Source: Pseudogulbenkiania sp. MAI-1
Lineage (GTDB): Bacteria; Pseudomonadota; Gammaproteobacteria; Burkholderiales; Chromobacteriaceae
Assembly: GCF_000527175.1 (NCBI RefSeq)
Contig: NZ_AZUR01000001.1
Coordinates: 3,249,001 to 3,313,000 of the forward strand
DNA: 64,000 nucleotides
Direction of reading: 5' to 3'
Under the pieces are notes generated by a model. That model did not search any database. It was not told where the DNA came from and worked only from the letters and a program-made list of their open reading frames with translations. A program made the position numbers and the translations under genes. Shown piece after piece: positions 38,199 through 46,730 of the stretch (position 1 is its first letter; each line of letters begins with the position of its first letter).

Positions 38199-38885
38199 AT
38201 GACCCAGCCGATGCCCCCCTCTTCCCGTGCCCAGTTGCACGACTGCTGGAACCGAATCGGCGTACGGGGCGACAGCTCGTGTCCCGAACTGGAACGGCAT
38301 ATCCACTGTCGCAACTGCCCCGTCTACGCCGGCGCCGCCGCGGTACTGCTGGATGGAGCCATCCCCGACGATACGACGGCGGAATGGACGCGCCATATCG
38401 CCGAGACGAAACTGCCTCAAGAGCAGGATACCCGCTCCGTTGTCATCTTTCGCATCGGCATGGAATGGCTGGCACTGCCGACCGGCGTGTTCGTCGAAGT
38501 CGCCGATCTGTGCGCCATCCACTCCCTCCCGCACCGCCGCAACGGGGTGGTGCTGGGCCTCGGCAATGTGCGCGGCGAGCTGCTGATCTGCGTCTCGCTG
38601 GGCAGCGTGCTGGGACTGGATCTTCAGGGGGAGACAGCTCCTCCGCCGCGCACTGCCGCCCGGCGGCTGCTAGTGGTCCAGCACGAGGGCCGGCGACTGA
38701 TCTTTCCCGTCGACGAGGTGCACGGCATTCACCGCTTTTCCCCACGGGTACTGCAAGACGTGCCGGCGACCGCGGTCCGCGCTGGGGCCGGCTACTGCAC
38801 GGCGATCCTGCCCTGGAACGGCAAATCCGTCGGCTGTCTCGACGAGCCAGCGCTGTTTCATACCTTGAACCGGAGTCTCGCGTGA
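38199..38885 (+). CDS. wspD: CheW-like adaptor WspD
   Basis: A 228-residue second CheW-domain protein. Its N-terminal extension has the WspD-type cysteine cluster C-WNRIGVRGDSS-C-PELERHIH-C-RN-C-PVY, followed by the CheW domain (VVIFRIGMEWLALPTGVFVE; VLGLGNVRGELLICV). The cluster function is unknown. Its stop overlaps the wspE GTG start by four bases (GTGA). Confidence 0.92.
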   Translation: MTQPMPPSSRAQLHDCWNRIGVRGDSSCPELERHIHCRNCPVYAGAAAVLLDGAIPDDTTAEWTRHIAETKLPQEQDTRSVVIFRIGMEWLALPTGVFVEVADLCAIHSLPHRRNGVVLGLGNVRGELLICVSLGSVLGLDLQGETAPPPRTAARRLLVVQHEGRRLIFPVDEVHGIHRFSPRVLQDVPATAVRAGAGYCTAILPWNGKSVGCLDEPALFHTLNRSLA

Positions 38886-41221
38886 GCACAGAAGACCTCA
38901 GCCAGTTTTCCATGCTCGAGCTGTTCCGCATGGAAGTGGACGACCAGGCGCAAGTGCTGGTTGCCGGCTTGCTGGCGCTGGAGCGCGAGCCGGCCGAGGC
39001 CACTCAGCTCGAGGTCTGCATGCGGGCGGCACACTCGCTCAAGGGGGCAGCCCGCATCATCGGGCTGAACACCGGCGTCAGCGTGGCCCATGCGATGGAG
39101 GATTGTTTCGTCGCGGCCCAGCAGGGGCGCATCACGCTGCGGCAGGGGCAGATCGACCTGTTGCTGCGCGGCGTGGACCTGTTGCGGCAGATCGCCACGG
39201 CTCCGGCTCCTGGCCCCCAGGGGAACTCCGAGGACGGCCAGGGGCTGGAGGAATTTCTCGCCGCCTTGGCACGGCATACCGCCGACGAGGCCGACGGCGT
39301 CGAGGCCGGAGGGGATGGCGCGAGCGCTGCGCCGCAGGAAGCCGAGCCGCCAAAGGCAGAGACCCCAGTAGTGGAGAGTCCCGCCGTCGACGCCGGGACG
39401 GCCGCCTCCCCGCCCTTGCCGCCCTCCCCCGAGGCTGTCGCCGACAGCGGCGCGGCTCAGGAGCAGCGCGCCACCGAGCGCGTATTGCGCGTCACCGCCG
39501 ACAACCTGAATCGGCTGCTGGCCCTGGCGGGCGAGTCGCTGGTAGCGTCGCGCTGGCTGACGCCGTTTCATGAGTCGCTGCTGCGCCTGAAACGGCAACA
39601 CGCCGATGCCGGCAAGTCGTTCGAGCGGCTGCGCGAGCTGATGTCGGAGTTCGCACCCGACGAGCGGGCGCAGGCGGCTCTGGACGAAGCCCTGGGCCGC
39701 CTGCTCGATTGCCAGCAGTTCCTGCGGCAACGGCTGGCCGAGCTGGAGCAGTTCGATCGCCGCGCCATCGACCTCTCGCATCGCTTGTACGGCGAGGCGG
39801 TGGCATGCCGCATGCGCCCCTTCGCCGATGGCGTGCAGGCGTTTCCGCGCCTGGTGCGCGACCTCGCACGCACGCTTGGCAAGCAGGTCAGACTGGAACT
39901 GCGCGGCGAGGCCACGCCGGTGGACCGGGACATCCTGGAGCGGCTCGATGCGCCGCTAGGCCACCTGCTGCGCAACGCCGTCGACCACGGCATCGAAACA
40001 CCAGCGGAGCGGCTGGCAGGCGGCAAGCCCGCCGAGGGTTGCATCGTGCTGGAAGCGCGCCACAGCGCCGGCATGCTGCTGGTCAACGTACTGGACGATG
40101 GTCGCGGCATCGACCTGGCGGCAGTACGCCGCGCCGTCGTCGAGCGTCGGCTGACCAATGCCGAAACCGCCAGCCGGCTGAGCGAGGAAGAGCTGCTGGA
40201 GTTCCTGTTTCTACCGGGCTTCTCCATGAAGGAAAGCGTCACCCAGATTTCCGGCCGTGGCGTGGGGCTGGACGCGGTGCAGGACATGGTGAAGCAGGTG
40301 CGAGGTAGCGTGCGCATCGTCTCCCGGACGGGGCACGGCACGCACTTCCAGTTGCAATTGCCGCTGACGCTGTCGGTGGTGCGCACGCTGCTGGTAGAGA
40401 TCGGCGGCGAGCCGTACGCTTTTCCGCTCGCCTACATCGACCGTACTCTCAAGCTGCCGAAGGCGCACATCGAGCTGATCGAGGACCGCCAGCATTTTCC
40501 GCTCAACGGGCGACGCATCGGCCTGGTCGGAGCGCACCAGGTGCTGGGCTGCGAAGCGACCGATCTCGGCGAAGAGGAACTGTCGCTCGTCGTCATCGGT
40601 GAGCACCATCACCTCTATGGCCTGCTGGTCGATCGCTTCCTCGGCGAACAGGAGCTGGTGGTCCAGCCGCTCGACCCACGCCTCGGCAAGATCAAGGATA
40701 TCTCCGCCGGCGCCTTGATGGAGGATGGCTCGCCGGTTCTGATCGTCGACGTCGCCGACCTGATCCGCTCGGTGGAGAAGCTGGTATCGACCGGCCAGTT
40801 GAACAAGGTGCGGCGTGGCACCGGTGGCGATGCGCCATCCTTGCGCAAGCGCGTGCTGGTGGTAGACGACTCGCTCACGGTGCGCGAACTGGAACGCAAA
40901 CTGCTCGGCCAGCACGGCTACGAGGTCGAGGTGGCGGTGGACGGCATGGACGGCTGGAACGCGGTGCGCGCCGGCCATTTCGATCTGGTCGTCACCGACA
41001 TCGACATGCCGCGCATGGACGGGATCGAGCTGGTGACGCTGATCCGCAACGATCCGGCCCTGAAGGCGCTGCCGGCCATGGTGGTGTCCTACAAGGACCG
41101 CGAGGAAGACCGCCGGCGCGGTCTCGAGGCCGGAGCAGACTACTACCTGGCCAAGGGCAGCTTCCACGACGAAACCTTGCTGCAGGCCGTGACAGACTTG
41201 ATCGGGGAGGCCGAGCGATGA
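38882..41221 (+). CDS. wspE: Hybrid chemotaxis kinase WspE (CheA-response regulator)
   Basis: A 779-residue histidine kinase of the CheA type with a receiver domain at the end. The HPt histidine is H51 in RAAHSLKGAARI. Next come the dimerisation region, a GHKL ATPase domain (LRNAVDHGIETP; DDGRGID; GRGVGLDAV), a CheW-like domain and a C-terminal REC domain (LVVDDSLTVRELERKLLGQH, phosphoacceptor aspartate in VVTDIDMPRMDG). GTG start coupled to wspD. It phosphorylates WspR and WspF in the model of Pseudomonas. Confidence 0.95.
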   Translation: MSTEDLSQFSMLELFRMEVDDQAQVLVAGLLALEREPAEATQLEVCMRAAHSLKGAARIIGLNTGVSVAHAMEDCFVAAQQGRITLRQGQIDLLLRGVDLLRQIATAPAPGPQGNSEDGQGLEEFLAALARHTADEADGVEAGGDGASAAPQEAEPPKAETPVVESPAVDAGTAASPPLPPSPEAVADSGAAQEQRATERVLRVTADNLNRLLALAGESLVASRWLTPFHESLLRLKRQHADAGKSFERLRELMSEFAPDERAQAALDEALGRLLDCQQFLRQRLAELEQFDRRAIDLSHRLYGEAVACRMRPFADGVQAFPRLVRDLARTLGKQVRLELRGEATPVDRDILERLDAPLGHLLRNAVDHGIETPAERLAGGKPAEGCIVLEARHSAGMLLVNVLDDGRGIDLAAVRRAVVERRLTNAETASRLSEEELLEFLFLPGFSMKESVTQISGRGVGLDAVQDMVKQVRGSVRIVSRTGHGTHFQLQLPLTLSVVRTLLVEIGGEPYAFPLAYIDRTLKLPKAHIELIEDRQHFPLNGRRIGLVGAHQVLGCEATDLGEEELSLVVIGEHHHLYGLLVDRFLGEQELVVQPLDPRLGKIKDISAGALMEDGSPVLIVDVADLIRSVEKLVSTGQLNKVRRGTGGDAPSLRKRVLVVDDSLTVRELERKLLGQHGYEVEVAVDGMDGWNAVRAGHFDLVVTDIDMPRMDGIELVTLIRNDPALKALPAMVVSYKDREEDRRRGLEAGADYYLAKGSFHDETLLQAVTDLIGEAER

Positions 41222-42243
41222 GAATCGGCATCGCCAACGACATGCCCATGGCGGTGGAAGCGCTGCGCCGCGCCGTGCTCGCTCACCCGGAACACCAAGT
41301 GGCCTGGGTCGCCATGGATGGCGCTCACGCCGTGGAGATGTGCGCCAGGGACACCCCGGACCTGGTATTGATGGACCTGATCATGCCGGGCATGGATGGC
41401 GTGGAGGCGACGCGCCGGATCATGGCCGAGTCGCCGTGCGCGATACTGATCGTGACGGTCAACGTAGGAACCAACGCCTGGCAGGTATTCGAGGCCATGG
41501 GGCACGGCGCCCTCGACGCCATCGATACCCCGATGCTGGGGATGGGCAATTCGCACAACAGTGCCCGGCCCTTGCTGGCGAAGATCGCCGCCATCGACAA
41601 GCTGCTGCGTGAACGGAACACCCCGGCGGACGGCACGCTGTTCGGCAGCCCCCCACCCGCCCGGCGCCCTCCCCCCACCCGGCTGCTGGCGATCGGCGCT
41701 TCGGCGGGCGGTCCTGCCGCGCTGGCCACCGTGCTGGGCGGCCTGCCGCGCGATTTCGACGCCGCCGTGGTCATCGTCCAGCACGTCGACGAGCCTTTCG
41801 CCGCCAGCATGGCGACGTGGCTGGCCCAACATTCGGCACTGCCGGTCCGGCTCGCGCGCGAAGGGGATCAATTGGCCGGTGGCGTCGTCTGGCTGGCGGG
41901 GACCAACGATCATCTGGTGCTGAAGGACAGCCACCGGCTGGGCTACACGGCCGAACCGGCCGACTACGTGTACCGGCCGTCGGTCGACGTGTTTTTCCAT
42001 AGCGTCAGCCGGCTCTGGGAGGGCGAAACCGTTGGAGTGCTGCTGACCGGCATGGGAAGGGATGGCGCCGAGGGCCTGAAGGCGTTGCGCGACCAGGGAT
42101 GCCATACCATTGCGCAGGACCAGGCCAGCAGCGCCGTCTACGGCATGCCCAAGGCCGCGGCGGCACTGCAGGCGGCGGTGGAAATCCTGCCTGTGGACCG
42201 CATCGCCGCCAAGGTGGTCGGAGCCTTCTCCGGGAAGGCGTAA
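41218..42243 (+). CDS. wspF: CheB-type methylesterase WspF
   Basis: A 341-residue receptor methylesterase with an N-terminal receiver domain (phosphoacceptor D53 in LMDLIMPGMDG) and a C-terminal CheB domain whose triad is visible as S162 (IGASAGGP), H189 (IVQHVDE) and D282 (GMGRDGAEG). WspF demethylates WspA and dampens signalling; its loss raises c-di-GMP in Pseudomonas. Start overlaps wspE by four bases (ATGA). Confidence 0.95.
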   Translation: MRIGIANDMPMAVEALRRAVLAHPEHQVAWVAMDGAHAVEMCARDTPDLVLMDLIMPGMDGVEATRRIMAESPCAILIVTVNVGTNAWQVFEAMGHGALDAIDTPMLGMGNSHNSARPLLAKIAAIDKLLRERNTPADGTLFGSPPPARRPPPTRLLAIGASAGGPAALATVLGGLPRDFDAAVVIVQHVDEPFAASMATWLAQHSALPVRLAREGDQLAGGVVWLAGTNDHLVLKDSHRLGYTAEPADYVYRPSVDVFFHSVSRLWEGETVGVLLTGMGRDGAEGLKALRDQGCHTIAQDQASSAVYGMPKAAAALQAAVEILPVDRIAAKVVGAFSGKA

Positions 42244-42252
42244 GGGACGATC

Positions 42253-43296
42253 ATGCTCGAACTTCACCATAAGGACGCCGCCATGCCGCTATCCAACCGA
42301 TACGATGTCATGGTGCTGCTGGTAGACGATCAGGCCATCATCGGCGAGGCCATCCGCCGGGCGCTGGCCAGCCAGCCGGATATCAACTTCCATTTCTGCA
42401 GCGATCCGGACGAGGCCATCCGGTGTGCCGAAGAGATCAAGCCGACGGTGATCCTGCAAGACTTGGTCCTGCCGGGGGCGGACGGGCTGACGCTGGTGCG
42501 CCAGTACCGCGACAACCCGGCCACGCAGGACATTCCCATCGTGGTGCTATCCACCAAGGAAGAGCCCGCCGTGAAGAGCGAGGCGTTCCGGCTGGGCGCG
42601 AACGATTACCTGGTCAAGCTGCCGGATCCGATCGAGTTGATCGCCCGCATCCGCCACCACTCGAAGGCCTATCTGAACCAGATCCAACGCGACGACGCCT
42701 ACCGCGCACTGCGTGAGAGCCAGCAACAACTGCTGGAGATGAACATCGAGCTGTTGCGGCTGACCAATGTCGACGGTCTGACCGGGCTCAACAACCGGAA
42801 GCGCTTCAACGAGTACCTGGAGGCGGAGTGGAAACGGGCGGTGCGGGAACAGAGCCCATTCGCCTTGCTGATGATCGATGTCGACGACTTCAAGCGCTAC
42901 AACGATACCTACGGCCACCTGGCCGGGGACGACATCCTGAAACAGGTGGCCGAGACCATCCAGAGAAGCCCCGAGCGCTCGACCGATCTGGCCGCGCGCT
43001 TCGGCGGCGAAGAGTTTGCCGTGATCCTGCCCGCCACACCCTTGAGCGGCACGCAATACCTGGGCGAAAAGCTGCGCCGCGACGTCGAGGCCCTGCACCT
43101 CGTCCACGAGGCATCCAGCGTTGCCGAGTTCGTGACCATCAGCGTGGGCGGGGCATCGATCACTCCCCAGCGCGGCGACTCCTCGCTCCTTTTGCTGGAA
43201 GCCGCCGACGAGGCCCTGTACGAAGCCAAACGGCTCGGGAAAAACCGGGTGATTACCTATCGGAGCAAGGCATTTCACGACAAAGAGAAGAAATGA
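42253..43296 (+). CDS. wspR: Response regulator diguanylate cyclase WspR
   Basis: A 347-residue output protein of the Wsp system: REC domain (phosphoacceptor D70 in LQDLVLPGADG), a helical linker, and a GGDEF domain with the intact active-site motif GGEEF at 251-255. The c-di-GMP feedback I-site RXXD is present at 242-245, five residues before GGEEF, as expected. Phosphorylation should trigger c-di-GMP synthesis and biofilm growth. ATG at 42253 follows AAGGGACGATC; another in-frame ATG is at 42283. Confidence 0.95.
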   Translation: MLELHHKDAAMPLSNRYDVMVLLVDDQAIIGEAIRRALASQPDINFHFCSDPDEAIRCAEEIKPTVILQDLVLPGADGLTLVRQYRDNPATQDIPIVVLSTKEEPAVKSEAFRLGANDYLVKLPDPIELIARIRHHSKAYLNQIQRDDAYRALRESQQQLLEMNIELLRLTNVDGLTGLNNRKRFNEYLEAEWKRAVREQSPFALLMIDVDDFKRYNDTYGHLAGDDILKQVAETIQRSPERSTDLAARFGGEEFAVILPATPLSGTQYLGEKLRRDVEALHLVHEASSVAEFVTISVGGASITPQRGDSSLLLLEAADEALYEAKRLGKNRVITYRSKAFHDKEKK

Positions 43297-43363
43297 CCCC
43301 AGTCCTCTCCCGCCGGCAGCAGATTGCCTGCCGGGGCACACTGGGCTAGAATCTCGCCTCCAT

Positions 43364-43448
43364 GCCCGGGTGGTGAAATTGGTAGACACAAGGGACTTAA
43401 AATCCCTCGCCGCAAGGTGTACCGGTTCGACCCCGGTCCCGGGCACCA
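43364..43448 (+). tRNA. leuZ: tRNA-Leu (TAA)
   Basis: An 85-nt tRNA with long variable arm and encoded CCA. Acceptor GCCCGGG/CCCGGGC, anticodon loop CTTAAAA (anticodon TAA), T-arm GGTTCGACCCC. In E. coli leuZ directly follows glyW-cysT; here it lies 8.8 kb downstream, after the Wsp operon. Confidence 0.96.
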
Positions 43449-43472
43449 AACTGAACTGAGCGACGAACGAGA

Positions 43473-43497
43473 CCGTAGCGAGAGCTGCGGCTTTTTT
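43473..43497 (+). terminator. Terminator after tRNA-Leu
   Basis: CCGTAGC-GAGA-GCTGCGG followed by CTTTTTTG; one G-U pair in the stem. Confidence 0.7.
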
Positions 43498-43742
43498 GTA
43501 TCCGGGTCGCCGCGACGCATTCATGCCGCCGTGGACGCCTGCAACGTGATGTTTCCTGTCCTCAAAAGGGCATTCCGAGTCTACCGGTGTTTCACTTTTG
43601 CCGGAGTTTTGGCATAAGATACGCCTTCTGTGGGCGTTACCGGTCCTGCCGGAGGTAGCGTTTGGGAATCGAGGCGGGCACGGGCAAGCCTCGGTCGGGT
43701 GGATGATATTCTGCCCGCCATCAACCGACTAGATTGAAGTTC
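43498..43742 (+). other. Intergenic region before proQ
   Basis: About 245 bp with no credible ORF. An AT-richer stretch near 43588-43625 (TTTCACTTTTGCCGG...CATAAGATACG) may hold the promoter of the ProQ-family gene. Confidence 0.3.
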
Positions 43743-44150
43743 ATGAAGCCAAATACCGAAACGGCACTGGGTGCTGCTCTCAAGAGCGCGGTTCAGAGTC
43801 TGAGCAAGAAAAAGCAGACCGAAATGATCGCGGAACATGTTTACAGCAAGTTCGAGGTGTTCCGCCAATTCCGTCCGCTGGCCATCGGCATCCACGAAAG
43901 CCTGATCGCCGCCTTGCCGCAGTTCGATGCGGTGCTGATCGCCCGCGTGGTCGCCAACCATTGCCGCAAGCCGCGCTACATCAAAGCGCTGGCGCGTGGC
44001 GGCAAGCGCTTCGACCTGTCCTGTAAGCCTGCTGGCGAGGTGACGGCGGAAGAAAAGCAGGCCGCCGAGGGCCAGATCGCCGCCAAGGCGGCGGCCGTGC
44101 CGGCACCGGTCGAGCCTGCCGGCACCACGGCGGAGCAGGCGGCGGAATAA
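43743..44150 (+). CDS. proQ: ProQ/FinO-family RNA chaperone
   Basis: A 135-residue RNA-binding protein of the ProQ/FinO family, a global binder of small RNAs and mRNA 3' ends. The family motif FRPLAIGIHESLIAALPQFD is at about 31-50, then HCRKPRYIKALARGGKRFDL. It is short, as in Neisseria ProQ, with an acidic/Ala-rich tail replacing the C-terminal domain of E. coli ProQ. ATG at 43743 chosen; an in-frame TTG three codons earlier is possible. Confidence 0.92.
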   Translation: MKPNTETALGAALKSAVQSLSKKKQTEMIAEHVYSKFEVFRQFRPLAIGIHESLIAALPQFDAVLIARVVANHCRKPRYIKALARGGKRFDLSCKPAGEVTAEEKQAAEGQIAAKAAAVPAPVEPAGTTAEQAAE

Positions 44151-44174
44151 AGCCGGCCCGGTCGCCATCGAGAG

Positions 44175-44212
44175 AAAACCCTCCGTCAGCCCTGCGGGAC
44201 CGGAGGGTTTTT
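44175..44212 (+). terminator. proQ terminator
   Basis: AAAACCCTCCG ... CGGAGGGTTTTT with a 15-base loop, 24 bp after the proQ stop. Confidence 0.85.
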
Positions 44213-44294
44213 CATGGCGCCCCCCCCCTCCTGTCATGGCGGAGCATGATGACGTTACACTAGGCGCCTGACTGTCAATCGCCAGCAGGCCACC

Positions 44295-45170
44295 ATGTCC
44301 CAGCCCTTTCCTCCTTCCCGCTCCGAGACGCTGCTGCTGCGCCGGCGCCGCTACCACGTACGCCACTGGGGGCCGGACGATGCCCCCACTCTGTTCATGC
44401 TGCACGGCTGGATGGATTCGTCGGCCACCTTCCAGTTCCTGGTCGAGGCGCTGGGCGGGGGCTGGCACGTGATCGCTCCGGACTGGCGCGGCTTCGGCGA
44501 TACCGAGTGGAACGACGGCAGCTACTACTTTCCTGACTACCTGGCCGATCTCGACGCGCTGCTGCAGCACTACACCCCCGACGCCCCGGTCACGCTGATC
44601 GGACACAGCATGGGGGCGATGATCGCCGGCATCTATGCCGGGGTGCGGCCCGAACGGCTGGCTCGGCTGGTCTGCATCGAAGGCTTCGGCCTGCCGGCGA
44701 CGCGCCCGGAAGAAGCGCCCGGCCGCTACGCGCGCTGGCTGCGCGAGCAGCAGAACACGCCGGGCTACCAGCCGATCGGCACGCTGGACGAGGTGGCGGT
44801 GCGCCTGATCGAGCGCAATCCGCGCCTGAGGCCGGAGCGCGCCCGCTTTCTGGCGGCGGCGCTGACGCGCGAGGTTGACGGCAGGCTGAGCTACCGTGCC
44901 GACCCGCGCCACAAGATGGTCAACCCGGTGCTGTACCGGCTGGAGGAGGCCAAGGCCTGCTGGCGACGCATCGCCTGCCCGGTGCTGTGGGTGATCGGCG
45001 GCGACATGTGGGACCACCCCATGGCCAAGGGCGTGCTCTCCACGCTGGACGAGCGCCGTGCCTGCTTCGGCCGGCTCAGCGAAGTCTCCATCCCCGAGGC
45101 CGGCCATATGATCCAGTGGGAGCAGCCAGAAAGGCTGGCCGAGGCGCTGCGCGCCTTCCTGTCCGCCTGA
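44295..45170 (+). CDS. Alpha/beta hydrolase
   Basis: A 291-residue alpha/beta-hydrolase fold enzyme. The oxyanion/HG motif MLHGWMDSSATFQFL, the nucleophile elbow GHSMGAM (serine at about residue 110) and the C-terminal catalytic histidine EAGHMIQWEQPE are all present. The closest general class is COG0596 esterase/haloalkane-dehalogenase-like; substrate unknown. It is monocistronic, downstream of proQ. Confidence 0.88.
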   Translation: MSQPFPPSRSETLLLRRRRYHVRHWGPDDAPTLFMLHGWMDSSATFQFLVEALGGGWHVIAPDWRGFGDTEWNDGSYYFPDYLADLDALLQHYTPDAPVTLIGHSMGAMIAGIYAGVRPERLARLVCIEGFGLPATRPEEAPGRYARWLREQQNTPGYQPIGTLDEVAVRLIERNPRLRPERARFLAAALTREVDGRLSYRADPRHKMVNPVLYRLEEAKACWRRIACPVLWVIGGDMWDHPMAKGVLSTLDERRACFGRLSEVSIPEAGHMIQWEQPERLAEALRAFLSA

Positions 45171-45443
45171 GCCCCAAGCTCGCCACCGATATTGCTCTGC
45201 AACAATCGCTGCCATCTAGCATGGCTATCGTCAAATAGCGCAGGCTTGGCGACGAAATGCAGTGAATTCATCTGAAGCATTCCAAAAAATCATGCCTTTC
45301 ATCCTGCACTGCACCATCGTTACGCGGTAGAATTCACCCCATGGACCACTGCGGCCAGGGCACACGCCGCGGACGGTCAGATAACAAGCAAGCCCGGCAC
45401 AGTCCGGGCCCTTACCATTCAAGATCGATCGTTTGGAGAATCC

Positions 45444-46655
45444 ATGACTCTGTTCAAGATGAGTTGCCTCGCCGTGGCCGTCGCCGGCCTCGCCGCCTGC
45501 GGCCAGAAGGCCGAACAAGCCGCCGACGCCGGCAACACCGCCCCCGCCGCTGGCGAGCTGGTGGTGAAGATCGGCCATGCCGGCCCGATCACCGGTCCGG
45601 CCGCCAACTACGGCAAGGACAGCGAGAACGGCGCACAGATCGCCGTGGAAGAGCTGAACGCCGAAGGCATCTCGCTCGGCGGCCAGAAAGTGAAGTTCGA
45701 ACTGGTGTCCGAAGACGACCAGGCCGATCCGAAAGTCGCCACCCAGGTCGCCCAGCGCCTGGTGGACGCCCAGGTGGCTGGCGTCATCGGCCACGTCACC
45801 TCGGGTGCCACCATCCCGGCGTCCAAGATCTACTCCGACGCCGGCATTCCGCAGATCTCGCCGTCGGCCACCTCGCCCAGCTACACCCAGCAGGGCTACC
45901 AGACCGCCTTCCGTGTGATCGCCGACGATGCCGCGCAGGGCCAGGCTCTGGGCGCCTTCGCCGTGAACGAGCTGAAGGCCAAGAAGATCGCCATCATCGA
46001 CGACCGCACCGCTTACGGCCAGGGCCTGGCCGACGAGTTCGAGAAGGCCGCCAAGGCGGGCGGCGCCGAGATCGTCAAGCGCGAGTTCACCAACGACAAG
46101 TCCACCGACTTCGCCGCCATTCTGACCACGCTCAAGGCGCTGAAGCCGGAAGTGATCTTCTTCGGTGGCATGGAAGCGCAGTCCGGCCCGCTGACCAAGC
46201 AGATGAAGCGTCTCGGCCTGACCGCCAAACTGCTGTCCGGTGACGGCACCCGCACCCCGGACTACTTGAAGCTCGCCGGCAGCGACGCCGAGGGCCACTA
46301 CGCCTCCACCGCCGGCCAGCCGAACGACAAGATGCCGGGTTTCGCCAGCTTCAGCGAGAAGTACAAGGCCAAGTTCAACCAGGACGTGGCGGTGTTCTCG
46401 CCGTACAGCTACGACGCCGTGCGCACCCTGGTGGCCGCGATGCAGAAGGCCGACTCGGCCCAGCCGGCCAAGTACCTGCCGGAACTGGCCAAGGTGGAGT
46501 TCGCCGGCGTGACCGGCCCGGTGAAGTTCGACGCCAAGGGCGACCGCCTCAACCCGACCGTGACCATCTACCAGGTCAAGAATGGCCAGTGGGAAGTGGC
46601 CAAGGTGCTGGGTGGTGGTGCTGCTCCTGCGGGCAACGCCTCCGCCGCTCAATAA
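45444..46655 (+). CDS. Branched-chain amino-acid ABC transporter binding lipoprotein (LivJ/K-like)
   Basis: A 403-residue periplasmic binding protein of type I fold. Unlike E. coli LivJ it has a lipobox (LAAC, cysteine 20), so it is likely membrane-anchored. Landmarks: VVKIGHAGPITGPAANYGKD, GVIGHVTSGATIPASKIYSD and IIDDRTAYGQGLADEFEKAA. Its permease and ATPase genes are not next to it; they must be elsewhere or it works with a distant system. A GC-rich promoter gap of 270 bp precedes it. Confidence 0.92.
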   Translation: MTLFKMSCLAVAVAGLAACGQKAEQAADAGNTAPAAGELVVKIGHAGPITGPAANYGKDSENGAQIAVEELNAEGISLGGQKVKFELVSEDDQADPKVATQVAQRLVDAQVAGVIGHVTSGATIPASKIYSDAGIPQISPSATSPSYTQQGYQTAFRVIADDAAQGQALGAFAVNELKAKKIAIIDDRTAYGQGLADEFEKAAKAGGAEIVKREFTNDKSTDFAAILTTLKALKPEVIFFGGMEAQSGPLTKQMKRLGLTAKLLSGDGTRTPDYLKLAGSDAEGHYASTAGQPNDKMPGFASFSEKYKAKFNQDVAVFSPYSYDAVRTLVAAMQKADSAQPAKYLPELAKVEFAGVTGPVKFDAKGDRLNPTVTIYQVKNGQWEVAKVLGGGAAPAGNASAAQ

Positions 46656-46674
46656 GCTTTAGCGCACGCCAGAT

Positions 46675-46708
46675 AAAACGGCATCCGGGGAAACCGGGTG
46701 CCGTTTTT
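46675..46708. terminator. Bidirectional terminator between livK-like gene and thiQ
   Basis: AAAACGGCATCCGG-GGAAA-CCGGGTGCCGTTTTT (one mismatch) between the convergent genes. Confidence 0.85.
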
Positions 46709-46730
46709 GTTGGTGGAGAGTGCCGGCGCA

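Noticed and set aside
38279..38881. N-terminal extension of the wspE frame
   Set aside because: This part is the shifted frame of wspD; the GTG at 38882 gives the normal CheA start and couples to the wspD stop.
43581..45215. A 544-residue minus-strand frame over proQ and the alpha/beta hydrolase
   Set aside because: It runs antisense across two genes and a terminator and has no recognisable domain.
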